From NCBI GenBank assembly GCA_964345555.1, contig CAYFRD010000014.1:1-39857 (forward strand): 39,857 nucleotides of DNA, written 5' to 3'. The notes beneath the pieces are model-generated. The model ran no database searches, had not been told where the DNA came from, and worked only from the letters and a program-made list of their open reading frames with translations. Made by a program: the position numbers and the translations under genes. Every line of letters begins with the position of its first letter. Position 1 is the first letter of the stretch. The DNA comes from Peptoniphilus_E sp964345555. Lineage in GTDB: Bacteria; Bacillota; Clostridia; Tissierellales; Peptoniphilaceae. Of the stretch, positions 8,093-16,092 are shown piece after piece.

Positions 8093-8951
8093 ACCACATA
8101 GAATTATAGAACTTCTTAACAAGTATGGATTCAGATTTACAAAATCCCTCGGTCAAAATTTTTTAATAGATGGAAACATTGTGAGAAATATCGCCGATGC
8201 TGCACAAATAAATGAAAATGACTATGTACTGGAAATAGGGCCCGGAATAGGGACTCTTACGGAGGAGCTCGCCTTGAGGGCAAAAAAAGTGGTAGCTGTT
8301 GAGATAGACCAATCCCTTAGAGAGATTCTCAAGGAATCTCTGCCCTACGAAAACGTAGTTGTCAAATTCGCAGATTTTTTGAAATTGGATTTAAAAAAAT
8401 TGACGGAAGAAGAATTCGGAGACAACTCTTTTAAAGTGGTAGCTAATTTGCCCTATTATATAACCACGCCAATTGTGGCGAAATTTGTAGAATCGAATTT
8501 AAACATTGACTCAATCACCATAATGATGCAAAAGGAAGTAGCTGACAGATTTTCGGCACAGCCATCCACTAAGGACTATGGAACTTTGAGCATATTTATC
8601 CAATTTTATTCTGATGTATCCTATGAATTCAACGTTTCAAAAAACAACTTCATGCCAAAACCAAATGTGGACTCGGCAGTCTTAAAATTGAAATTTAAAA
8701 AAGACTTACCTCAAATCCACAAGGAAAAGTTTTTTAAGATAGTAAAAGCTTCCTTTTCTAAAAGGAGAAAAACCATACTAAATGCTCTTTCAAGCTATGG
8801 ATTGGATATAGAAAAATCTGCCATATTAAAGGCGCTTGAAATTTCCAACATAAATCCCTCACGAAGAGGAGAAACTTTGAGTATTGAGGAATTTATCGTA
8901 CTTTCGATAAATTTTCCTGAAATTAAAGGAGAGGATTTCAATAGAAGTTAA
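8076..8951 (+). CDS. ksgA: 16S rRNA (adenine1518/1519-N6) dimethyltransferase
   Basis: A 291-residue methyltransferase that dimethylates two adenines in the 3' hairpin of 16S rRNA late in 30S assembly. The start region has the family signature KSLGQNFLID. The SAM site is EIGPGIGTLT near residue 50, and NLPYYITTP near residue 125 is the catalytic N-L-P-Y motif. The C-terminal helical domain has KRRKT. The C-terminal tail, after the SIEEF segment, contains a purine-rich stretch (8926-8934) that may serve as the ribosome binding site for the next gene. Start codon is preceded by GGTGGA. Confidence 0.96.
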   Translation: MERLYKPHRIIELLNKYGFRFTKSLGQNFLIDGNIVRNIADAAQINENDYVLEIGPGIGTLTEELALRAKKVVAVEIDQSLREILKESLPYENVVVKFADFLKLDLKKLTEEEFGDNSFKVVANLPYYITTPIVAKFVESNLNIDSITIMMQKEVADRFSAQPSTKDYGTLSIFIQFYSDVSYEFNVSKNNFMPKPNVDSAVLKLKFKKDLPQIHKEKFFKIVKASFSKRRKTILNALSSYGLDIEKSAILKALEISNINPSRRGETLSIEEFIVLSINFPEIKGEDFNRS

Positions 8952-9000
8952 AGAGCAAAATATAGAGAATATAAATAAATTTGTAAAGGACGAGAAAACC

Positions 9001-9276
9001 ATGGAATACATGACCATGATTTTAAAACTCTTGGGTGACTCCACCAGATTAAAGATAATCTATACCCTCTCAGAAACACCCATGTGTGTCGGGGATATTG
9101 CAAAGACGTTGGACTTGAGCCAGTCCTTGGTATCACACCAACTGGCACTATTGAGAGAAGCGGAACTTGTAAAAGTGAAGAGAGTTTCCAGAAATGCCAT
9201 TTATTCACTTGACGATGCTCATGTCTTGACCATATTTAAACAAGCACACGAACATGCAAAACATAAATCAAAGTGA
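9001..9276 (+). CDS. ArsR/SmtB-family transcriptional regulator
   Basis: A 91-residue winged-helix repressor. GDSTRLKIIYTL is the typical ArsR alpha-2 segment, MCVGDIAKTLDLSQSLVSHQL covers the recognition helix (residues ~28-48), and the wing follows. A Cys sits in the alpha-3 region (MCVGD), and His residues cluster at the C-terminus (DDAHVL and HEHAKH), resembling alpha-5-type metal ligands. It may therefore sense zinc or a similar metal, but the target is unknown. ATG 9001 has AAAGGA ten bases upstream. In-frame coding potential continues back to 8941 behind a stronger AAAGGAGAGG site, where the only initiator would be ATA. It follows ksgA closely and may be co-transcribed. Confidence 0.85.
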   Translation: MEYMTMILKLLGDSTRLKIIYTLSETPMCVGDIAKTLDLSQSLVSHQLALLREAELVKVKRVSRNAIYSLDDAHVLTIFKQAHEHAKHKSK

Positions 9277-9329
9277 TTAAAAGAAGATTAAGAGGGTATA
9301 TTATTTGTATGAAAGAAGGGGGAGATTAA

Positions 9330-9560
9330 ATGAGCAAAGTTGTAGTATATACATCCAGCACTTGTCCTTATTGCACAATGGCTAAGGAATATTTAAACGA
9401 TAAAAATGTAGAATTTGAAGAAAGAAATGTACAAACAGACAGCAAAGCAAGAGCTGAATTGATGGCAAAGGGATACACCGGAGTACCTGTAATTGATATT
9501 GACGGTGAAGAAATAGTAGGCTTTGACAAAGCTAGAATTGATACTTTACTGGATAAGTAA
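9330..9560 (+). CDS. Glutaredoxin-like (NrdH/GrxC type) protein
   Basis: A 76-residue thioredoxin-fold redox protein with the dithiol CPYC at residues 12-15, the cis-proline segment GVPV near 51 and the GFD motif near 64. It is the right size for a small glutaredoxin or NrdH-redoxin and should reduce disulfides in the cytosol. Which reductant it uses cannot be told from sequence. It has a strong AGAAGGGGGAG site, lies 53 bases after the ArsR gene, and is followed by two hairpins. Confidence 0.92.
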   Translation: MSKVVVYTSSTCPYCTMAKEYLNDKNVEFEERNVQTDSKARAELMAKGYTGVPVIDIDGEEIVGFDKARIDTLLDK

Positions 9561-9587
9561 TCAAAATTAAATTAAAAATTATTGAAT

Positions 9588-9657
9588 CTCTCTAAAATAT
9601 GCAAAATTGTTTTAGAGAGCAGGAAAAAGCTATGAGCAAGAGTTCGTAGCTTTTTTT
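9588..9657 (+). terminator. Tandem hairpins; the second is a Rho-independent terminator
   Basis: The first hairpin pairs 9588-9597 with 9610-9619 (ten perfect pairs, 12-base loop). The second pairs 9624-9637 with 9642-9655 (14 pairs, two of them G-U) around AAGA and runs into seven T residues. The second is a convincing terminator; the first may protect the mRNA 3' end. Confidence 0.85.
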
Positions 9658-10012
9658 GTACGAAGAATATCTATCCAGTCAGATTGTAAGAACCATATAG
9701 CTTCAGCGATGAAAAAACATTAAAAATATCTCAATTGATATAATAAGTATTTTTTCATTGTAAAATATCAAGAAAATATTAATATTACATCGTTAAATAA
9801 CACAAATAGATACATATACAAAATGTAACTGTAAATCATATTGTATTTCGCTGGATTATAATTCGGAACTATGAGGATATTGTCTCCTAAGTTTTCATAT
9901 TTTAATTTATTTTTTATAGGTGCGGGGACAGAATTCACAGATACATATCAAAGGTACAAGTAAAGTTTGCAAGAAACGAATTAGCTGCTATTCTTTGAAA
10001 ACAGGAGAAAAC
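9658..10012. other. AT-rich intergenic stretch without a recognisable gene
   Basis: About 350 bases between the glutaredoxin terminator and the convergent aminotransferase. I see no ORF with a ribosome binding site and no tRNA. The only distinctive string is AGGTGCGGGGACAG near 9919-9932, which is GC-rich against its surroundings. It resembles the short motif often seen around REP-associated (IS200-like) transposases; a single copy is not proof of one. Confidence 0.4.
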
Positions 10013-10029
10013 CCCCGGATATACCGGGG
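10008..10029 (-). terminator. Terminator of the class V aminotransferase gene
   Basis: A six-pair all-G/C stem (10013-10018 with 10024-10029) with loop ATATA lies just beyond the stop. On the minus strand it is followed by GTTTT. Confidence 0.7.
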
Positions 10030-10049
10030 ATGATTATTGAAATTAAAAT

Positions 10050-11324
10050 TTAATTGTATTTTTCTGCGATGTCCTTTGTCACTTGTAAAAATTCTCTGAT
10101 TTCATCAAAGGAGTTACAGTGCAGAGGGGATACTCTGATAGCACCTGTAAGACCTAAAGATTCTACTATTCTTTTAGAATAAATTGATGTATTGACTCTA
10201 TTAAAGAGAGTGACTCCTCTTTTTGCATATTCTGTCACGGTATCCTCAAAGGATACGCCTTCTATTTCAATGGCACTTATTAGATCTCTGTTGTCGAGAT
10301 TGTCGCTGTCGATAAATACATTTACGCCCTTGATATGTCTAAGTCCGGGGAAATTTTCATCTCCCTCGAGCATAAAGTAAAGCAAGGCTCTTTCCTGTGC
10401 CGCTATTTTTTCAATACCCTCTTTATATAATTCTCTTTTGTTTTCGGAATTTATAAACTCTCTGCCTATATTGCAGACATAGTCGATCACTGTTCTCATT
10501 GATAGATAAATTGTAGGTGTGGGAGTGCCAACTGTCCAATCTTCGTCAGGTTTTCCTTCCAATTTGTCATGATCCAGTTTTGAAAGTCTTTCGGAGCAAT
10601 ATCCGAAGCCTACACCTCTTGTAGCAAAAAATTTATAAGGAGCAAAATTTGTAAAGTCAAGCCCATCTTCAACTACATCCATAAGTCCGTGAGGAGCGTG
10701 TTGAACAGCATCGGAAATAAAGTAGACATCTTTTTTCTTTTCTCTTATCAATTTATTTATAGTCTTTAAATCCATTACATTTCCGGATATATTTGATGCG
10801 GCTATTACGCTGACGACCACAGTATCCTCGTCCACGAGTTTTGCAACTTCTTCCGGCTCGACAAATCCGGTTTCTTGATTTACCTCTACAACTCTGAATT
10901 CAAGTCCGTTTTTTTCTGCGTAAAACTTTAAAGAGTCATAGGCGGAGGGATGTTCTACATTAGTTGTCACGACATTTTTTCCTTCTATGTTGTCGCAGAT
11001 GATTCTGGCCACTTTGAAAAAACAAGCTGATGCTGAAATTTCCGTCATGACTGATCCCTTTTCCGCTCCGAAGACGGTTTTTAAAATATCATCCATGGTT
11101 CCGTTTATGATTTTTGTAAGATCCAGTGCTCTTTCATGGTATCTCAAGGGACAGTCGGGGAATAAATCCCAGTAGACTTTGGATGTGATACTTTCTGAAA
11201 GCCTTAGAGATCCACCGGCATTGTCCATAAAAATTCTCTTTCCGTAGGTGGGATCATAGTTTAAATATGCAAATTTGCTGCGCAATTTTTCTAACAATTC
11301 ATCACTAAAAACTCTTTTATACAT
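10050..11324 (-). CDS. Aminotransferase class V-fold PLP-dependent enzyme
   Basis: A 424-residue enzyme of the cysteine desulfurase/kynureninase fold. The PLP pocket shows EHPSA near residue 124, ISDAVQH with D205 and H209, and the Schiff-base lysine K231 in APYKFFATRGVGF. The full-length fold is present. It lacks a clear NifS-type Cys loop, so a cysteine desulfurase for Fe-S assembly is not assured. A lyase or aminotransferase acting on an amino acid is equally likely. It is divergent from the symporter/aminotransferase/RidA genes and probably belongs to the same amino-acid module. The start has AAAGGAGGA ahead of it. Confidence 0.85.
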   Translation of the reverse strand: MYKRVFSDELLEKLRSKFAYLNYDPTYGKRIFMDNAGGSLRLSESITSKVYWDLFPDCPLRYHERALDLTKIINGTMDDILKTVFGAEKGSVMTEISASACFFKVARIICDNIEGKNVVTTNVEHPSAYDSLKFYAEKNGLEFRVVEVNQETGFVEPEEVAKLVDEDTVVVSVIAASNISGNVMDLKTINKLIREKKKDVYFISDAVQHAPHGLMDVVEDGLDFTNFAPYKFFATRGVGFGYCSERLSKLDHDKLEGKPDEDWTVGTPTPTIYLSMRTVIDYVCNIGREFINSENKRELYKEGIEKIAAQERALLYFMLEGDENFPGLRHIKGVNVFIDSDNLDNRDLISAIEIEGVSFEDTVTEYAKRGVTLFNRVNTSIYSKRIVESLGLTGAIRVSPLHCNSFDEIREFLQVTKDIAEKYN

Positions 11325-11343
11325 AAAATTCCTCCTTTGTTTA

Positions 11344-11371
11344 ATTATACATCACATTAAATCGATTTAAT
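11344..11371 (-). promoter_or_regulatory. Minus-strand -10 element with a perfect 16-bp palindrome beside it
   Basis: Read on the minus strand, TATAAT lies at 11349-11344, about 25 bases before the aminotransferase start. Immediately upstream, 11356-11371 is the perfect palindrome ATTAAATCGATTTAAT, placed between the -35 and -10 regions where a repressor would block transcription. No good -35 hexamer is visible. Confidence 0.5.
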
Positions 11372-11475
11372 AAAATAAGTATATCATTTATTTAGCATAT
11401 CTTTATTTAAAATAATTATAAAATAAATTTTCTTATCATTTTTACTTCATAACATTATAACTATTAAGTATTAGA

Positions 11476-11504
11476 TTGATTTTATAAATTTGTGATATTA
11501 TTAT
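11476..11504 (+). promoter_or_regulatory. Promoter of the symporter-aminotransferase-RidA operon
   Basis: TTGATT (11476-11481) and TATTAT (11499-11504) with a 17-bp spacer. The start codon follows about 30 bases later behind AAGGAGG. Confidence 0.55.
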
Positions 11505-11535
11505 AAATAATAATACATAATTAAGGAGGTTTTTT

Positions 11536-12744
11536 ATGAAAAAATTGCAATTGTGGCAACAGATTTTAATCGCCATTATCCTAGGAGCTCTAATGGGCTT
11601 GTTCTTACCTAATTTTGTTCCCTATGTGACTTTTATGGGAGATATCTTTTTAAGACTTTTGAAAATGTTAATTGCTCCCCTCGTGCTTACCACTCTTATC
11701 AGCGGAGTTGTTAAGATGGGAGATATACAATAACTGCGTACAGTGGGCATAAGAATAGTCGCTTTTTATGTACTAACATCGACTGCAGCTGCAGCTTTGG
11801 GAATGGTATTTGCACTTATAAGTCAACCGGGAAAGGGCGTTACCGACCTTTTAACATCGGAAGCTGGCCAAGTTCAGGAGTATAGTTTTTTAGATAACAT
11901 GATAAACTGGATACCCACAAATATTTTTGAATCTCTAACTAACGGAAATACTTTGCAGATAATAGTATTTGCACTTTTCACAGGTGTTGTACTGCTTATT
12001 TTAGGAGATAAAGCTAAATCGCTTACAAATGTAATTGAGCAGGGAGCAGATCTTATGCTTAAAATGACTGAAATGGTCATGAAAATTTCTCCTCTCGGAA
12101 TTTTTGCACTTATTGCCGATATGATGACTAAACTTTCCGGATCAATGCTTGTTCAAGTTTTGAACATGATACTGACCGACTGGGCAGCTTGTCTTGTGGT
12201 TATATTTATACTACAACCGTTATTGGTGAAATTCATGGCAAATGTAGGACCGCTGCATTTCCTCAAAAAAATCACACCTGCAATGATAGTAGCGGCATCT
12301 ACCACGTCATCTGCTGCAACTCTGCCGGTTTCAATTGACCTTGCTAAAAATCAGTTGGGAGTTCCGGAGAAAATTTACGGTTTTACATTGCCTCTTGGAA
12401 ATACCTGCAACATGAATGGAATGGCTGCTGCATTGGGCGTTATCTCCGTTTTCGCATCAAATCTTTATGGATTTGATATAACAATTTCCGCACTTATACA
12501 GTTTATATTTATGGGACTTGTACTTTCAATAGGAGCTGCAGGAGTCAAGGGAGCAGGTATTGTAATGTCCACTGTTTTGCTACAGACCTTGGGAATGCCA
12601 CTTACTCTGATTCCTATATTAGCGGCGATATGGCCTGTCATTGACATAGCTCACACCACAGCTAATATATCAGGTGACTTGGCAGGTACAATAGTAGTTG
12701 CATCATCAGTAAATGAATTGGATAGAGATGTATTAAACTCTTAA
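11536..12744 (+). pseudogene. Dicarboxylate/amino acid:cation symporter (DAACS), interrupted by an in-frame stop
   Basis: The reading frame from 11536 to 12744 encodes a ~402-residue sodium- or proton-coupled symporter of the GltP/DctA/SstT family. It is broken once, by TAA at 11731-11733 after residue 65. The frame is the same on both sides, so one base substitution (for example AAA or CAA to TAA) explains it. The downstream part has the family's core: TTSSAATLP (first re-entrant hairpin), GNTCNMNG (cation/substrate site, N where D is common) and the second hairpin. The nearest restart codon, GTG 11743, has no ribosome binding site and would lose the first two helices. Either the gene is inactive, the stop is read through, or it is a sequencing error. 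Confidence 0.85.
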
Positions 12745-12761
12745 AGTTAAAGGAGGATCAA

Positions 12762-13979
12762 ATGAGTAGAATCGAAGAAAAGTTTAAAAAGTTAGGTATT
12801 GACAACGCTCCGGGGCAAGAGTCGCTCCAGGGTGAAGTCAAGTTGGATTTAAGGGGAGAAAAGTTAGAAGGTGAATTGGTTGATTTCTCCCACGGTGATG
12901 TTGATGCACATGAGCCGATACCGGGTTCTTTGGAAAGATTTATTGAATCTTATAAAGCCGGAGGAAAGCAAGCTTATTCAGAATACAGAGGTCACAAGTA
13001 TATAAGAGAAGATGTTGCGAAGAAAATCTCGGAGTTCACAGGTGTGGAAATAAATCCGGCTGAAAATATAATCATAACTCCGGGAACACAAGGTGCGCTT
13101 TTCTTGGCTATGAGTTCGCTTCTTGCTGCGGGAGATAAGGTTGCTATTTTGGAACCGGATTACTTCGACAATAAAAAGCTTGCAGAGTTTTTAGAGGCTG
13201 ATATCTACCCCATAGAGTTGGATTATTTAAATGCTCCGGAAGGAAAGGCGGGAATTAATTTTTCGGATTTGGAAAATGCTTTTAAAGATGGTGTAAGAGT
13301 ATTCCTGTTTACAAATCCTTCAAATCCGACAGGTGCCATATATTCAAAGGAAGAACTTTCTGAAATTGCAAAGCTTGTAAAAGAATACGACGTCACGCTT
13401 CTTGCTGACGAACTTTATTCAAGGCAGATTTTTGATGGCAGAGAGTTCCATCATATGATAAATGAAGATGTGGATTTCGATAAGCTGATCACAATAATTG
13501 GACCGTCAAAGACAGAGTCCATGAGCGGATTCAGACTGGGAATTGCCTACGGCTCAAAGTACATCATCGACAGAATGGAAAAACTTCAGGCTATAGTATC
13601 ATTGAGAGCGCCCGGCTATAATCAGGCTATGCTTGATCTGTGGTTTGATGAACCTGAAGGATGGCTTGCTGACAGGGTAAAAAAACATCAAGCAATAAGA
13701 GACGATTTAGTTGCAAAATTTAGAAGTGTGGAAGGAGTGCAAATAAGAGCTACTGAAGGCGGATCCTATATATTCCCCAAACTTCCGGAACTTGATGTAT
13801 CCATTGGAGATTTTGTGAAAATTTTGAGAGAACATGCAAATGTAATAGTGACTGTGGGTACTGAATTCGGTCCGCAATACGACGACTGTATAAGACTCAA
13901 TTTCTCTCAAGATCCTGTTAAGGCAGCTGCTGCTGTAGATAGAATTGTGGAAATGGTTGAAAGGTATAGGGTGAAGTAA
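12762..13979 (+). CDS. Class I/II PLP-dependent aminotransferase
   Basis: A 405-residue fold-type I aminotransferase. TNPSNPTG has its cofactor Asn near 185, DELYS (D216, Y219) stacks on PLP, K250 in GPSKTESMSG is the Schiff-base lysine, and R258 and the C-terminal Arg bind phosphate and carboxylate. The substrate cannot be told; aspartate-like or aromatic acceptors are possible. It sits 17 bases after the symporter behind AAAGGAGGA and overlaps ridA by one base. The operon looks suited to import and deamination of an amino acid. Confidence 0.9.
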   Translation: MSRIEEKFKKLGIDNAPGQESLQGEVKLDLRGEKLEGELVDFSHGDVDAHEPIPGSLERFIESYKAGGKQAYSEYRGHKYIREDVAKKISEFTGVEINPAENIIITPGTQGALFLAMSSLLAAGDKVAILEPDYFDNKKLAEFLEADIYPIELDYLNAPEGKAGINFSDLENAFKDGVRVFLFTNPSNPTGAIYSKEELSEIAKLVKEYDVTLLADELYSRQIFDGREFHHMINEDVDFDKLITIIGPSKTESMSGFRLGIAYGSKYIIDRMEKLQAIVSLRAPGYNQAMLDLWFDEPEGWLADRVKKHQAIRDDLVAKFRSVEGVQIRATEGGSYIFPKLPELDVSIGDFVKILREHANVIVTVGTEFGPQYDDCIRLNFSQDPVKAAAAVDRIVEMVERYRVK

Positions 13980-14398
13980 TGGCAAAAAATCCCATACCTC
14001 AAGGTAAGTATATACCTGCGAAGAAATCTGCAAATTTGGTATTTTCTGCAGGCATGACTCCAAGGCTTGACGGAAAATTGATACAGGTGGGCAGAGTTGA
14101 AATTGACAAGCCTCTTGAAGATTACAAGAATGCAGTAGTACAAGCAGCAAATAACGCACTTACGGCGATAAAAAATTCACTGACGGAAGATGAAGAAATT
14201 TCGGAAATAATGACTATGACAGTGTATGTAAATGCTGAAGACGGATTTACCGCTCATTCAAAGTTGGCAGATTTTGCATCTGAATACATCGTGAATGAAT
14301 TGGGAGACATTGCCATCTGTTCAAGAACGGCGATCGGAGTAAAATCCCTTCCGGGCAATGCGCCACTTGAGATTCAAATTATAGCATCATATAAATAA
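13979..14398 (+). CDS. ridA: RidA/YjgF family enamine/imine deaminase
   Basis: A 139-residue Rid-family protein. The C-terminal signature has the carboxylate-binding Arg in CSRTAIGV and the Pro/Glu of LPGNAPLEIQI. RidA hydrolyses reactive 2-aminoacrylate and other enamines released by PLP enzymes. Its coupling (TAATG) to an aminotransferase fits a role in clearing or finishing that reaction. The N-terminus is slightly longer than in the shortest members. It is followed at once by a terminator. Confidence 0.9.
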   Translation: MAKNPIPQGKYIPAKKSANLVFSAGMTPRLDGKLIQVGRVEIDKPLEDYKNAVVQAANNALTAIKNSLTEDEEISEIMTMTVYVNAEDGFTAHSKLADFASEYIVNELGDIAICSRTAIGVKSLPGNAPLEIQIIASYK

Positions 14399-14399
14399 T

Positions 14400-14428
14400 A
14401 AAAATCCTCGGCTATGCCGGGGATTTTT
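14400..14428 (+). terminator. Terminator of the symporter-aminotransferase-RidA operon
   Basis: A 13-pair stem (14400-14412 with 14416-14428), one G-U pair, loop TAT, ending in five T residues. Confidence 0.85.
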
Positions 14429-14728
14429 CATGCGTCTTAAATAGGATCCGTTAACCTGCCGATTGTAGAATTTAAGGACTACTCATTGGAACGAATTCAA
14501 TACAGGTGAAGAGGTATCCGTTCATACGAACAAAGAATGCAAATATGTAGACTTGAATGAGTGATGTGTTCATCATTCCAAATTGTATTTCGAGAAAGTA
14601 CAACGGTAGAGTGTGGTTGACCGCCTATATAAAAATTAAATACAATATGATTTAAAGCGAGGTATTCTTTATAAACTAAAGGCGACACCAGTGCCACCTT
14701 TAGTTGTATATTTTACAAAAATTTATTT
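14429..14728. other. 300-base convergent spacer without a gene
   Basis: The spacer separates the ridA terminator from the lysA stop codon. Base composition is less AT-biased than in other spacers here, but both strands are closed by frequent stops. It may be eroded coding DNA; I could not identify a parent gene. A hairpin lies near its right end. Confidence 0.4.
14675..14704 (-). terminator. Hairpin, probable lysA terminator
   Basis: ACTAAAGG (14675-14682) pairs with CCTTTAGT (14697-14704), and the interior adds CAC/GTG pairing with two mismatches. It lies 24 bases beyond the lysA stop on the minus strand. The T tract after it is short, so the call is tentative. Confidence 0.45.
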
Positions 14729-15985
14729 TTAAAAAGCTAAATCTTCAAAGCTTTGTCCCTTAACTGCCAAGAAATGTTGTCCGGACTCCGCAAATACCAC
14801 AGGTGGTCTAAGCAGAGAATTGTAATTTGACGACATGGAGAATCCGTAAGCTCCTGTGGATTTAATCAAGATCAGATCTCCTGTTTCTATTTTAGGAAGG
14901 CTGATATCTCTTATTATAATATCTCCGGATTCGCAGCATTTGCCGCATATGGTGACAACTTCTTCGTCTTTATCCTCTGTTTTGTTTACGACTACTGCAT
15001 CGTATTTCGCTCCATAGAGGGCTGGTCTTATATTGTCGGTCATTCCTCCATCTATGGACACGTATTTTCTTACATTTTCTATGTCTTTTATATTTCCTGC
15101 AGTGTATAGAGTGTAGCCTGCTTCACCCACTATGCTTCTGCCGGGTTCAATGGTAATTCTCGGTCTGTCTTTTTTGCTTTTAAAATGCGAATTTATTTTT
15201 TCCATGACGGGATCGAGGAAGTAACTGTAGGGTTTTCTTTCTTCGTCGGTGTAAGTGATTCCGAATCCGCCGCCTATATTTAACTCTTCAATGTAATTGC
15301 CCGTTAATTTCCTTGTTTTTTCAATTAGATCTATGGCTATACCCAAGGCTTTTAAATACACATCGTTGTCGAATAGTTGCGAACCCAAGTGGTAGTGGTA
15401 TCCTAAAAAGTTGAAGTTGTCATTGTTTATCACTTCTTTTACTTTGCCCAACACTTCGTCTACATTAAAACCGAATTTAGAGTCCACTGCCGCTGTTTGA
15501 ATGTACTTGTGAGTGTGAGCATCTACACCGGGGGTTATTCTGAAGAGGACGTTTACTTTTTTGTTGTATTTTTCAGCTGCAGCGGAGATTAAAGAAATCT
15601 CTCTTGAGCCGTCTATTATTATTTTTCCAACATTGTTTTCAACTGCCATATCTATTTCTTCAGGAAGCTTGTTATTTCCGTTAAATTCTATTTTTTCGGG
15701 GTCAAAGCCGCTTTTCAATGCTATATATAATTCTCCGCCGCTGACTACATCCAAATTCAAATCTTCTTCAGAGAGTATATGGACTAAACTTTTACAGATA
15801 AATGCCTTTGCTGCATAGGATACTGTGGTTTTTTCATATTTATCTAAAAAATCTCTTTTCAACTCGGCAATTCTATCCTTTATGGAACTCACTGAATATA
15901 TATATAGGGGAGTGCCATACACTTCCTTTAATTCTCTTAAATCAACGTTGTCTATTAAAATGTTGTTGTCTTTAACGCTTAACAT
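14729..15985 (-). CDS. lysA: Diaminopimelate decarboxylase
   Basis: A 418-residue fold-type III PLP decarboxylase converting meso-diaminopimelate to lysine. The cofactor lysine is K60 in VSYAAKAF, HLGS and GGGFGI bind phosphate, EPGR is near residue 285, and CESGD near 347 carries the catalytic Cys from the neighbouring subunit. YGFSMSSNYN near the C-terminus is also typical. No other dap gene lies nearby. AAGGAGG sits seven bases before the start. It follows the polysaccharide deacetylase gene with a hairpin-bearing spacer between. Confidence 0.95.
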   Translation of the reverse strand: MLSVKDNNILIDNVDLRELKEVYGTPLYIYSVSSIKDRIAELKRDFLDKYEKTTVSYAAKAFICKSLVHILSEEDLNLDVVSGGELYIALKSGFDPEKIEFNGNNKLPEEIDMAVENNVGKIIIDGSREISLISAAAEKYNKKVNVLFRITPGVDAHTHKYIQTAAVDSKFGFNVDEVLGKVKEVINNDNFNFLGYHYHLGSQLFDNDVYLKALGIAIDLIEKTRKLTGNYIEELNIGGGFGITYTDEERKPYSYFLDPVMEKINSHFKSKKDRPRITIEPGRSIVGEAGYTLYTAGNIKDIENVRKYVSIDGGMTDNIRPALYGAKYDAVVVNKTEDKDEEVVTICGKCCESGDIIIRDISLPKIETGDLILIKSTGAYGFSMSSNYNSLLRPPVVFAESGQHFLAVKGQSFEDLAF

Positions 15986-16010
15986 AAATCCTCCTTAAAA
16001 ATATATAAAA

Positions 16011-16033
16011 TAAACCCGTGAATTACGGGCTTA
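16011..16033 (-). terminator. Terminator or attenuator hairpin between the deacetylase gene and lysA
   Basis: On the minus strand, TAAGCCCGT pairs with ACGGGTTTA (nine pairs including one G-U) around a five-base loop, then runs into TTTTATAT. It sits 25 bases before the lysA start, so it can either end the deacetylase transcript or attenuate lysA. Confidence 0.65.
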
Positions 16034-16092
16034 TTGCGAAACGATAAGGTTCTCAGAGACCCACCTGATTATTATTGAGGAAAGGAGGGTTC

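Noticed and set aside
16034..16092. T-box motif or lysine riboswitch before lysA
   Set aside because: There is an AGGTGGGT string but no GGGTGGNACCGCG core, and the segment is far too short for a lysine riboswitch; only a generic attenuator remains possible.
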